A stretch of DNA of 17,862 nt. It comes from Acidobacteria bacterium AH-259-G07. GTDB taxonomy: Bacteria; Acidobacteriota; UBA6911; RPQK01; JADFOI01. The notes under the pieces were generated by a model. The model searched no databases. It saw only the letters and a list, made by a program, of their open reading frames with translations, and was not told the origin of the DNA. Of the stretch, positions 1 through 6,845 are shown one piece after another. A program made the translations under genes and the position numbers. Every line of letters starts with the position of its first letter. Position 1 is the first letter of the stretch. The stretch is from NCBI GenBank assembly GCA_027717925.1, contig JALLON010000026.1, forward strand, positions 1 to 17,862, given 5' to 3'.

Positions 1-536
1 ACCGGGATGTCGTGGGCCGCAGCCAGAGCCCCGATACGCCGCAGCTCCGTCAGCCCGCCGCACCAGTTCATGTCGGGTTGCCAGATGTCGGCCGCCCTAT
101 ACTCCAGAAGTAACCGGAAACCATAGCGCGTGTACTCGTGCTCGCCCGTTACGATCCGCGTCGATTGGATCTTTTCGTTCAACCTCCCAAAGCCCGCGTA
201 ATCGTCCGGCGGCAGACACTCTTCCATCCAGTAAACCCGGTAAGGCTCTAACATCTCGGCGAGTTCAACGGTGTAGCGTTCCGTGAACGCCATCCAGCAG
301 TCCAGCATGATCTCTCCGTCCCTGCCCAGCAAGTCGCGCGCCCTCTTGACGAGCTCGACGTTTTTCTTCATACCCTCGCGCCCGTCCGCCGGTCCGTAAG
401 GTATGGCCAGCTTGAGCTTCTTGAAGCCAAATTCAACATGCTGTTCGAGATCGTTTCCCGTGCAGTAAGCGGGGATTCTCTCTTTGGTCTCACCGCCCAG
501 CAGCTAGCTGGCTTTGAAGAATTCTCGACGATTCAT
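1..536 (-). pseudogene. Internally deleted Tat-leader / L-rhamnonate dehydratase-like (enolase superfamily) gene, running off the left edge
   Basis: Read leftward from ATG 536-534, the frame gives a Tat-type leader (MNRREFFKAS), then TAG at 506-504. It then continues in the same frame as the middle of an enolase-superfamily sugar-acid dehydratase, from LLGGETKERIPAYC to the window edge. A strong AGGAGG lies just upstream of the ATG. In the RhmD family the LLGG motif sits about 160 residues into the protein, so the N-terminal capping domain and first barrel strands are missing. Metal-ligand positions in the surviving part look intact: D in IMLDCWM, E in WMEEC, E in TGEHEY and D in WQPDMNW. The match to L-rhamnonate dehydratases is by recall of family motifs; related sugar-acid dehydratases are possible. 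I read this as an internal deletion joining the leader to the mid-domain. The C-terminal end lies outside the window. Confidence 0.8.
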
Positions 537-670
537 TGGGGAAATACCTCCTGCCTTATTCTAGCGATGAGAACAGGCCGGGGAAATAAATACCACGGAG
601 CTGTATTGTTCAACCCGGGCTTGGGTCGGAATGAAGGAATGAAAACAATGTGTTATCTTAGAGAAGTGCG

Positions 671-1672
671 ATGATCTCAACGGATGTTTTCAAGCCGTTT
701 CGTCCCGCTTACCTGAACCTCGGCCGGCGCGAGCTTCGAGAGAGGGCAGGCCGAGCTGTTACTGCCCTGGCCGAGTGCCGGGCCTGCCCACGCGATTGCG
801 GCGTCAACCGGCTTGAGGACAAATGGGCCGCCTGTAAGAGCGGGCGCTACGCAGTGGTTGGCAGCTACTTCCCCCATTTTGGGGAAGAAGATTGCCTGAG
901 AGGGTGGAAGGGCTCAGGGACGATCTTTTTCTCGCACTGTAACCTTCGCTGCGTCTTTTGCCAGAACTACGACATCAGCCAAGCCATTAAACCCGGTAGC
1001 GCTGTCCCCGGATCTTCTCGTGGAGAAATCGCCAGGATGATGCTGGAGCTTCAGCGACGTGGCTGCCACAACATTAATTTCGTCACACCCGAGCACGTCG
1101 TTCCCCAGGTCATCGAGGCAGTCGTCGAAGCCATCGATTGCGGACTTCACCTTCCCATCGTCTATAACACCAGTGCCTACGATTCGCTCGAGAGTATAGA
1201 GTTGATGGATGGTATCGTCGACATTTACATGCCCGACTTCAAGTACTGGTCGGCCGAGCGCAGCCGGACCTATATGAAGGCGGCGAACTACCCCGAGGCG
1301 GCCCGAGCGGCGATCAAGGCCATGCACCGTCAGGTGGGACAACTGGTGCTGGACGCCGAGGGGCTGGCAAAGCGCGGAATGCTCGTGCGACATCTGGTCA
1401 TGCCCGGATGTCTGGATGAGACTCGCGCCATTCTCAAGTGGATTGCCTCCGAACTCGGACCCGATACCTACGTCAACCTGATGGATCAGTACTACCCGGC
1501 CGGCAAGGTGGGCACGGAGCGCTACTCAGAGATTAACCGTCGCCTGAGGTCATCGGAATTCCTGGAGGCACAACAGATCGCCTTAGAACTTGGGTTGCGT
1601 CGGCTTGACGCCCGTCGAACGCATCCGCGTCTAGCCCAAAGGTTGAACTGGAACAGGATTTTTGAAGCCTAG
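671..1672 (+). CDS. Radical SAM protein, PflX / pyruvate formate-lyase activase-like (COG1313 type)
   Basis: A 333-residue cytoplasmic Fe-S protein. The radical SAM CxxxCxxC cluster motif is C90-NLR-C94-VF-C97. It is preceded by a second cysteine group (C36, C39, C43, C55) that is typical of the COG1313/PflX branch rather than of PflA itself. Downstream motifs include NFVTPEHVVPQ, VYNTSAYDS, DIYMPDFKYW and VRHLVMPG, expected for this family, and the length is normal. The chemistry is S-adenosylmethionine cleavage to a 5'-deoxyadenosyl radical; the substrate of this branch is not known to me, and no glycyl-radical enzyme is nearby. The ATG at 671 follows a modest GAGAAG. It is divergent from the broken gene on the left and ends with TAG. 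No partner gene in this window suggests its role. Confidence 0.9.
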   Translation: MISTDVFKPFRPAYLNLGRRELRERAGRAVTALAECRACPRDCGVNRLEDKWAACKSGRYAVVGSYFPHFGEEDCLRGWKGSGTIFFSHCNLRCVFCQNYDISQAIKPGSAVPGSSRGEIARMMLELQRRGCHNINFVTPEHVVPQVIEAVVEAIDCGLHLPIVYNTSAYDSLESIELMDGIVDIYMPDFKYWSAERSRTYMKAANYPEAARAAIKAMHRQVGQLVLDAEGLAKRGMLVRHLVMPGCLDETRAILKWIASELGPDTYVNLMDQYYPAGKVGTERYSEINRRLRSSEFLEAQQIALELGLRRLDARRTHPRLAQRLNWNRIFEA

Positions 1673-1691
1673 CCGGCTAGCGGACAACTTT

Positions 1692-2663
1692 TTAGCAAGC
1701 GCGGTCTGCTTTAGACACTCGGTTTCCGCCCTCTTCTTTGGCGTCATACAAAGCCGCGTCGGCTGCAGCGATGAACGTCTCAGGTGTATCGCCAGCGATC
1801 ATCTCCGCCACGCCAACCGAGATAGTAACAGAGGGAAGAGGATTTCCCTCAGAGCTGTATACTTCGGCCTTAGCGACCACCCCACGCACGCGCTCGGCGA
1901 CCACTTGGCCCGTGGACGCGTCGGTGTCCGGCAACAATGCTATGAACTCGTCTCCCCCGTATCGGGTGATGATCTCGCCTGGACGCATGCCTTCTCGTAG
2001 AGTCCGTGCCACGGTATAAAGGACGCAGTCACCGGGCACATGCCCGTGGGTATCGTTGTACTTTTTGAAGCCATCTATATCCATAAGCAAGAGAGAAAGG
2101 GCTCGCTGACCCGTTTTAGAGCGCTCCATTTGCCGTGCCAGCGTATCGTCCAACCAACGACGGTTATACAAACCAGTAAGAGCATCGGTAATGGCGTAGT
2201 GCTGGTATCGACGCTGTAATTGTTGGCTCACCGAAATAAGAGAATCCGCGTGCCGTAAACGCCCAGCCAGGACAAACAAGAGATTGCGTGCGACCGGTGA
2301 AGCATCAACAAGGGACCACATCGTTTCTTCATCGAGTACCAGCACGCGGCACTCATCCTCCGCAACAACATAGGCCGAGGTCAGCTGGCGATCAATGAGC
2401 GAGAGTTCGCCCACGACTTCTCCCGGTTCCAGTACTGTAATCGGATCCAGGGCAAGTTTCAGGTGAATGCGCAAACGGCCGGAAAGAAGCAGGTAAAGGA
2501 ACTCATTAGGCTGTTCGGCATGAATCAGCACCTCCTCCGGTTTTAACCGGCGTACAGGGCAGTCTTCGAGGGCACCTCGAACGGATTCAAGCTCGATACC
2601 CCTCAGGACCGGCAAATTTTCCAGGTCACGCTTGTCCAGAGAATCGTTTTCATCAACCTTCAT
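1692..2663 (-). CDS. Cyclic nucleotide-binding domain + GGDEF diguanylate cyclase
   Basis: A 323-residue soluble signalling protein. Residues about 20-135 form a CRP-like cyclic nucleotide-binding fold (PGEVVGELSLID is the phosphate-binding cassette). A short helical linker (about 136-155) leads to a GGDEF domain (about 156-320) with the substrate/metal motif LLLMDIDGFKKYND and an intact GGDEF at 236-240, so cyclic di-GMP synthesis is plausible. Two departures are visible. The inhibitory I-site position reads R227-P-G-E230 (RxxE rather than RxxD). The cassette reads LTSAYV where classic cAMP-binding proteins have an Arg that contacts the phosphate. The input domain may therefore bind another ligand or act only structurally. 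No membrane segment. It lies downstream of the PAP2 gene on the same strand (about 124 bp apart). The ATG at 2663 has no clear Shine-Dalgarno. Confidence 0.9.
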   Translation of the reverse strand: MKVDENDSLDKRDLENLPVLRGIELESVRGALEDCPVRRLKPEEVLIHAEQPNEFLYLLLSGRLRIHLKLALDPITVLEPGEVVGELSLIDRQLTSAYVVAEDECRVLVLDEETMWSLVDASPVARNLLFVLAGRLRHADSLISVSQQLQRRYQHYAITDALTGLYNRRWLDDTLARQMERSKTGQRALSLLLMDIDGFKKYNDTHGHVPGDCVLYTVARTLREGMRPGEIITRYGGDEFIALLPDTDASTGQVVAERVRGVVAKAEVYSSEGNPLPSVTISVGVAEMIAGDTPETFIAAADAALYDAKEEGGNRVSKADRAC

Positions 2664-2679
2664 TTGAAGTCACCGTGTC

Positions 2680-2698
2680 GGTTGGGGTCAGACCAACC
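2680..2698 (-). other. Small hairpin between the PAP2 and GGDEF genes
   Basis: GGTTGG (2680-2685) and CCAACC (2693-2698) form a 6-bp inverted repeat with a 7-nt loop, just upstream of the GGDEF gene start. A wider 9-bp inverted repeat (2662-2670 with 2758-2766) encloses the same intergenic stretch and includes the ATG of the GGDEF gene. There is no U-tract, so neither is a convincing terminator. They could affect the leader of the GGDEF transcript or be chance. Confidence 0.3.
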
Positions 2699-2787
2699 AA
2701 CCAACCTCTCTGGCCCCCGCAACACCCCCTTACCACAATAGGCCAACTGGAAGCCTTACTTCAAATTGCTGAAACTGTGAAAATGCA

Positions 2788-3459
2788 TCAGGAGCCCTCG
2801 CGCTGACTTTTTTCCTTTGATTTTAGACGTCGATATACCTCTATCATCAACATAAGCCAGATGGAACCAGCCAGGTAAGCACCCAAAACATCGCTTGGCC
2901 AGTGAGCACCCAAATACACACGGGAGACACCTACCAGAGCGATTAACCCGCCCAAGGCTGGAAATAACAGAGGACGCAGAGGGACAGGTCTGGGAAACCC
3001 GTAGGAAAGAAAGCAAAGAAAACCAAAGAACTCAACAAAGAAAATCACGTGTCCAGAAGGAAAGCTCTCGCTTCCGTACTCGACGATAGCATCGACCACG
3101 GTGCCATTCGGTCTCGGCCGCGCGATGATAACCTTGGATAATCGATTGACCAGGAAGCCGAGACCTACGCCAGCCATACACATGATGCCCTCGATCCGCA
3201 AATGGCGAATCAACAGCAAAACCCCCACTATCACCACGAGTGCAACCGGCACCCAGCCGGTTCCCAGGACCGATATCCAGATCATCGCGCTGTTAAAGCC
3301 GGGCAAAGTGATGGATTGGATGCCACGGGCGAGAGCCACATCCCAATCGAAATAAGCATAGTGGTGAGCGAGCACGGCCATCACAGCATAAGCAGTCAAA
3401 GCGAAAACAAATGCAACCAAAGCCCAATATGAGCCTCGTGCCGGATGCTCTGGCGACAT
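2788..3459 (-). CDS. PAP2-superfamily membrane phosphatase (undecaprenyl-diphosphatase / PgpB-like)
   Basis: About 223 residues with several hydrophobic segments and the complete three-part PAP2 acid phosphatase signature: K109 with RP (KVIIARPRP, KX6RP), PSGH at about 134-137, and SRVYLGAHWPSD (SR-X5-H-X3-D) around 179-190. Members dephosphorylate lipid phosphates such as undecaprenyl diphosphate or phosphatidylglycerophosphate at the outer face of the inner membrane; the sequence alone does not fix the substrate. Start choice: the frame could begin at ATG 3465, but GAGG (3466-3469) abuts that codon directly and sits 6 nt before the second ATG at 3459, so I prefer 3459. It is followed on the same strand by the GGDEF gene and is divergent from the small gene at 3705. 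Confidence 0.92.
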   Translation of the reverse strand: MSPEHPARGSYWALVAFVFALTAYAVMAVLAHHYAYFDWDVALARGIQSITLPGFNSAMIWISVLGTGWVPVALVVIVGVLLLIRHLRIEGIMCMAGVGLGFLVNRLSKVIIARPRPNGTVVDAIVEYGSESFPSGHVIFFVEFFGFLCFLSYGFPRPVPLRPLLFPALGGLIALVGVSRVYLGAHWPSDVLGAYLAGSIWLMLMIEVYRRLKSKEKSQREGS

Positions 3460-3530
3460 GGTCATCCTCAGTTATCTTTACACCTTATTGTTTTGTGAGA
3501 AAGCAAAAAGCGGGGCGTGTCTATCCTTTA

Positions 3531-3562
3531 GTGCCTCGTTTCGTAAGTACGAAGCGCGGCAC
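3531..3562. other. Strong imperfect palindrome / stem-loop in the 3460-3704 intergenic region
   Basis: GTGCC (3531-3535) pairs with GGCAC (3558-3562). After one mismatched pair, CGT/GCG (one G-U) and TTCGTA/TACGAA continue the stem to a tiny AG centre, giving almost complete self-complementarity over 32 nt. It lies about 70 bp upstream of the PAP2 start and about 145 bp upstream of the 3705 gene. There is no U-tract on either strand, so a simple intrinsic terminator is unlikely. A REP-like element, operator or leader structure are options. Confidence 0.5.
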
Positions 3563-3626
3563 TTATAGCCCGCGAAAAGCGCGAACGCGACTTGTTGAGC
3601 CACTATTCCACTCGAACACTTGGCTG

Positions 3627-3651
3627 CCTGCAGCACAAAAGCTGCTGCAGG
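3627..3651. other. Second stem-loop upstream of the 3705 gene
   Basis: A perfect 9-bp inverted repeat, CCTGCAGCA (3627-3635) and TGCTGCAGG (3643-3651), encloses a 7-nt loop (CAAAAGC). It sits about 27 bp upstream of a possible -10 hexamer TATACT (3678-3683) and about 54 bp before the ATG at 3705. It could be an operator or the end of an upstream transcript. No poly-T follows. Confidence 0.45.
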
Positions 3652-3704
3652 GGCAGGCGCCCAACGCCACTTTGCTATATACTTAGCCTGTCGAGGGCGG
3701 AAAC

Positions 3705-3959
3705 ATGGGCAGAATCTTGAAATGGCTGCTTGCCATCACGGCAGTCATTGCTGCCAGAAGTGCCTGGAAACATCTCAAAGCTAGCCCATCAATAGGAACG
3801 AAGAGACCAGCCTCCGCGAAAGTCTATGTCAGCCAAAACGGAGCGAAATACCACCGCCAGAATTGCCGTTTTGCGAGCGATGGGATGATCCCCATTAGCC
3901 TCGATCAAGCAGCCCGGACCTATGAGCCGTGTTCAGTTTGCAAGCCGCGTAGCTTGTGA
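3705..3959 (+). CDS. Small membrane-anchored protein with a putative zinc-binding C-terminal module
   Basis: 84 residues. An N-terminal hydrophobic segment (about 5-17, after MGRILK) would anchor or export the protein. The C-terminal half carries VYVSQNGAKYHRQNCRF followed by YEPCSVCKP, an H50-x3-C54 ... C76-x2-C79 arrangement. This H/C pattern is familiar as a small Ada-like or nuclease-associated metal-binding module ending in YxPCxxCxP, and zinc binding is inferred from it. GAGGGCGG lies at a good distance before the ATG at 3705. A TATACT at 3678-3683 could be the -10, though I see no -35 match. Neighbours give no functional clue. No enzymatic domain is present. Confidence 0.75.
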   Translation: MGRILKWLLAITAVIAARSAWKHLKASPSIGTKRPASAKVYVSQNGAKYHRQNCRFASDGMIPISLDQAARTYEPCSVCKPRSL

Positions 3960-4033
3960 TCAGAACCTGGATCTAAATCCTTGCAATTTCTCCGAGCTTT
4001 TGACAGGATGCACGATCATCCAAGGAGATCAGC

Positions 4034-4471
4034 ATGGGAAAATATATTGGCATCGCGAAACCTTATCTCATTACGGTCACCATTTTTGTTCTCCTTCGAT
4101 TTCCCCTGGAACTCGCGGGAGTGAGCCCTGCCGTGACGTCTGAGATTAGCCTGACCCGTCTCATCTTTATTCTTCCTATTTTCCTGGGCTTGCGCTTTGC
4201 CCGACAAAGTCTCGGTGGCTTTAAGGAGATGGTGCTTACCAATTTTGTCTACTGTTTTTGGGGTGTCTTCCTGGTCATGATTGCCACCGCTCTGGATATC
4301 ATACTGGGTCTCGGCACCCACTACGGTGAACCTCCGGAGATGTCCCTAGCGGCGCACCTGTTGGGACATGTGGTTGAAATTGTGGTGTTGACGCTACTGA
4401 CCAGCATTATTTGCTTGATCACCGCCAAACTCAACAAGGGAGCTGCACAACCGGAAACAAGTGCAGTTTGA
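4034..4471 (+). CDS. Unrecognised integral membrane protein, about four transmembrane helices
   Basis: 145 residues, strongly hydrophobic. Likely membrane helices lie near residues 9-28, 41-58, 70-93 and 105-131. Short polar linkers separate them, and a polar tail (NKGAAQPETSAV) ends the protein. I recognise no family motif. The start is well supported by AAGGAGA about 6 nt before the ATG at 4034. The gene follows the small zinc-module gene by 74 bp on the same strand and could share its transcript. It is a credible gene by its RBS, hydrophobic pattern and lack of a better frame; the function is unknown. Confidence 0.7.
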   Translation: MGKYIGIAKPYLITVTIFVLLRFPLELAGVSPAVTSEISLTRLIFILPIFLGLRFARQSLGGFKEMVLTNFVYCFWGVFLVMIATALDIILGLGTHYGEPPEMSLAAHLLGHVVEIVVLTLLTSIICLITAKLNKGAAQPETSAV

Positions 4472-4614
4472 TAGTCCGTCACTGAACTATTCCTTCGATC
4501 GAGCGCTATTCTCCCCATTTCCGGGAAAGATAACTCGGATTGGCAGTAGAGTTGGATTCCCGTCCTTGGGCCGATTGCAGGCGGAATTTATCGGGGCTGC
4601 ACTATACGAGGTTT

Positions 4615-4645
4615 CTCTTTTCTCCTCCGGGATACAATCGATCCG
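4615..4645 (+). promoter_or_regulatory. Copy 1 of a conserved 31-bp upstream element
   Basis: A CT-rich half (CTCTTTTCTCCTCC) followed by GGATACAATCGATCC (4630-4644) is repeated upstream of the RraA-like gene at 8536-8566 with a single G/A difference over 31 bp. Similarity stops abruptly at both ends. GGAT...ATCC is a partial dyad, and TACAAT (4633-4638) could be a -10, although no matching -35 is seen 16-18 bp upstream. It lies about 100 bp before the ATG at 4748. Probably a shared operator or promoter. Confidence 0.65.
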
Positions 4646-4683
4646 GCGTCGTCAGGCAAAATCGTTGTGTTGCGGCATTGCCT

Positions 4684-4695
4684 GAGTGTACACTC
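4684..4695. promoter_or_regulatory. 12-bp perfect palindrome between the conserved element and the TIM-barrel gene
   Basis: GAGTGTACACTC is a perfect palindrome lying about 40 bp downstream of the 31-bp element and about 50 bp before the ATG at 4748. In that position it could be an operator for a dimeric repressor. It is not repeated upstream of the 8628 gene. Confidence 0.35.
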
Positions 4696-4747
4696 GTGTC
4701 GCCCTTGGTCCCCTTTTTGGTGCCATTTCTGAAAGGAGGTTTCTACG

Positions 4748-5680
4748 ATGCTCAACCGCCGAGAATTCTTAGCGGCTGGACTCGGTGCCATCGCCGCGAA
4801 AGCTGTAAAGCGCCGAACATTCCGTATCGCCCACAGCGGAAGTATGTGGCAGGACGACGTCGAAGAAGGCATTCGAGCCTGTGCTCGCTACGGCTTCGAC
4901 GGCATCGAGCCGTTCCGCAATCACATTCTCAAATATTTGGACAAGCCGCAGGCGTTGAAAGAACAGCTTGATGCCGCAGGCATCGCCCTTGCCAGCTGTT
5001 CAAACGGCGGACCGATGTCGGTCAATTTCATCGACCCCACCAAGGTTCCGCAAACGATCGAGGACCACGCCCGCTTTGCCCGTGACTTCATCGCCCATTT
5101 CGGCTGTACGCATTTCAAACTCAACCTCGGCCGGCGCCCCGATCCCGCTCCCACCGATGAACAGTTGAAAACGATGGCGCGGGCTCTCAATGAACTCGGC
5201 AAGCGAACGGCTGAGGTCGGCCTGCGGCTGGCCCCTCACCCGCACATCTGGTCTCCGTTCGAACGCCAACATGAGGTGGAACGCATTCTCGAACTCACCG
5301 ACCCGCAATTCGTCTACCTCACCACCGATACCGCACACTTGACGCTAGGCGGCATCGACCCCGTTAAGTTCGTCCGCAAGCATTACCGGCGGGTGGCGGC
5401 GCTGCACTGGAAAGACACGCCTGCCAAGTACCGTGGGCACCGAGGCCCCACGGCTTCGCAAGAAGAACACCGCCGCGTCAACCTTTACAAGAATCTGGGT
5501 ACGGGAGGCGTGGATTTCCCAGCCGTCCTCAAGATGCTTCAGGAAAGAAACTTCGACGGTTGGGTGACGCTCGATTTCGGCCAGCCCCGGCCGGGCGAAG
5601 GAACCACCGACAAAAATGTGCGTGCCAACATCAAGTACCTGCGCGAGGTCCTGCACATAAAGCTGAAAGAAAAAACCTGA
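4748..5680 (+). CDS. Tat-exported sugar phosphate isomerase/epimerase-like TIM-barrel protein (xylose isomerase-like family)
   Basis: 310 residues. The N-terminus MLNRREFLAAGLGAIAA is a twin-arginine-type leader (R4-R5). The rest is an AP endonuclease-2/xylose-isomerase-like barrel of the IolE/sugar phosphate isomerase type. Visible family marks are YGFDGIEPF (E54), KLNLG, LAPHPH (H163, H165), TDTAHLTLGG (D194, H197), ALHWKD (H220) and the terminal NLGTGGVDFP...GWVTLDFG. The last strand usually presents a Glu (VxxE); here it is D276, a conservative change that may still bind metal. The reaction cannot be fixed from sequence; isomerase, epimerase and inosose-dehydratase-like activities are all known in the fold. 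A near-perfect AAAGGAGG stands before the ATG. Export implies a periplasmic role. The gene carries the 31-bp element upstream and ends 13 bp from the convergent mannonate-dehydratase-like gene. Confidence 0.9.
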   Translation: MLNRREFLAAGLGAIAAKAVKRRTFRIAHSGSMWQDDVEEGIRACARYGFDGIEPFRNHILKYLDKPQALKEQLDAAGIALASCSNGGPMSVNFIDPTKVPQTIEDHARFARDFIAHFGCTHFKLNLGRRPDPAPTDEQLKTMARALNELGKRTAEVGLRLAPHPHIWSPFERQHEVERILELTDPQFVYLTTDTAHLTLGGIDPVKFVRKHYRRVAALHWKDTPAKYRGHRGPTASQEEHRRVNLYKNLGTGGVDFPAVLKMLQERNFDGWVTLDFGQPRPGEGTTDKNVRANIKYLREVLHIKLKEKT

Positions 5681-5688
5681 TTTTCAGC
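5662..5688. terminator. Weak possible bidirectional terminator between convergent genes
   Basis: GCTGAAA (5662-5668) and TTTCAGC (5682-5688) form a 7-bp inverted repeat spanning the stop codon of the 4748 gene. The A-rich loop/stop region supplies U residues on one strand only. The loop is 13 nt and the stem is short, so this is a weak candidate, but it is the only structure in the 13-bp gap between the converging genes. Confidence 0.3.
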
Positions 5689-5693
5689 GTTGT

Positions 5694-6809
5694 CTACGCC
5701 ATGGCATTGACCGCCTGCACCAAGGCCCGAATATACCCGTGTGAAAATGATCGCCCCCGGTGGCCAAAGGGGGTGTCGCCTTCCATGCGCGGGGTGTGAT
5801 CCGAGACGATGGTGCCGGTGTATCCGACTTCACGGTAGGTCTTCATCGCCTGCAGCATGTCCACATCCCCCTCGTCGATGAAAACTTCGGTGTATTGGGG
5901 GACGGTGCCACGTACGCTACGGAAGTGGACATGGTGGATCTTGCCCCGGCCGCCGATGCGGCGAATGTTGTCGAAGATATTCCCACCCATCTCGGTGATG
6001 GTCCCCTGGCAGAAGGTAATCCCGTTGGCGGGGCTGGGGATCTCATCCAGAAAGCGTTCCAGGTCCTCGATGGTGACCAGAATGCGGGCACAACCGGCGA
6101 TACTGGGGACTGGTGGGTCGTTGGGATGGCAGGACAGCTTCACGCCCGCTTCCTCGGCCGCGGCCACAATCGGGCGGGCAAAGTAGAGCTGGCGGTCCCA
6201 CAGCTCCTCCGCTGAGATGCGGCCGATCCCCTCGAAGGGCTGCAGGTCTTTGACCCTATCATAATCAAATGTCTTGTAGCGGGCGCCGCCTCGGCCAGGC
6301 GCCCACCTGTACCCGCCGCGCTCGTCCCAGAAAAAGTCGGGCCACACGGGCCGCCATTCCAGCACGGGTATGCCCATCTGCCCGGCGGCCCGGACGCTGC
6401 GGATAATGCGCTTGATCTCCTGGTCCCGCCCCGGTTGTCCCAGGGCCGCCTTGCGGTAAAAATCAATGGGAATCATCATCGAGGTGAGCTCCAGGCCCAT
6501 CGCGTTGCACTTGTCCTTGACGATCTGGATATCTTCCACCGACCAGTAGCCCTTGCGGCCGCGGTCGACGGCGCGGGTACCCTGGTAGACCACGTGCTTG
6601 TGGCCCAGTTGCGCAACCCACCGGAGGGTGGCATCGGACACATCGTTAATGTTTTCGGCAATCTTGGGCTCCCAGGCGAGTTTTCTTGGACCGTGCTGTT
6701 GGGGTGCGCCTGGTCCCGGGACCGCTGCGGCTGAGGCGGTGCAGACACCCGACGCGGCGGCCAGGGTACTCGACAGAAATCCCCGTCGTGACAGTGGTTG
6801 ACCTTTCAT
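5694..6809 (-). CDS. Tat-exported mannonate dehydratase-like (UxuA family) protein
   Basis: 371 residues. MKGQPLSRRGFLSSTLAAASG is a twin-arginine leader (R8-R9). The barrel that follows shows UxuA-family marks: KLSCHPNDPP (H228, D231), GITFCQGT (C267), IHHVHFR (H292-H295), FIDEGDVDM, and SDHTPRM (D337, H338). UxuA converts D-mannonate to 2-keto-3-deoxy-D-gluconate in the cytoplasm. An exported homologue is unlike the textbook enzyme, so the true substrate may differ. Length is close to the family norm once the leader is removed. AGGAGG lies 9 nt before the ATG at 6809. It follows the phosphodiesterase gene by 36 bp on the same strand, probably as a two-gene operon, and ends with TAG close to the stop of the convergent TIM-barrel gene. 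Confidence 0.9.
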   Translation of the reverse strand: MKGQPLSRRGFLSSTLAAASGVCTASAAAVPGPGAPQQHGPRKLAWEPKIAENINDVSDATLRWVAQLGHKHVVYQGTRAVDRGRKGYWSVEDIQIVKDKCNAMGLELTSMMIPIDFYRKAALGQPGRDQEIKRIIRSVRAAGQMGIPVLEWRPVWPDFFWDERGGYRWAPGRGGARYKTFDYDRVKDLQPFEGIGRISAEELWDRQLYFARPIVAAAEEAGVKLSCHPNDPPVPSIAGCARILVTIEDLERFLDEIPSPANGITFCQGTITEMGGNIFDNIRRIGGRGKIHHVHFRSVRGTVPQYTEVFIDEGDVDMLQAMKTYREVGYTGTIVSDHTPRMEGDTPFGHRGRSFSHGYIRALVQAVNAMA

Positions 6810-6845
6810 TCACCAACACCTCCTAGTAATTCTACCCTCCACGTT

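Noticed and set aside
504..506. Genome-wide TAG recoding (TAG inside two genes, 504-506 and 11367-11369)
   Set aside because: TAG ends several normal genes here (1670-1672, 5694-5696, 9459-9461), and the first case also lacks a whole N-terminal domain, so deletion and mutation explain the data better.
438..674. 78-codon + strand frame before the radical SAM gene
   Set aside because: It is antisense to the dehydratase remnant and its leader, has no RBS and no protein-like features.
914..1393. 159-codon open frame on the - strand
   Set aside because: Antisense shadow of the radical SAM gene, with no recognisable domain or RBS.
5760..6215. 151-codon open frame on the + strand
   Set aside because: Antisense shadow of the UxuA-like gene; high GC and codon bias of the real gene keep it open; no RBS or domain.
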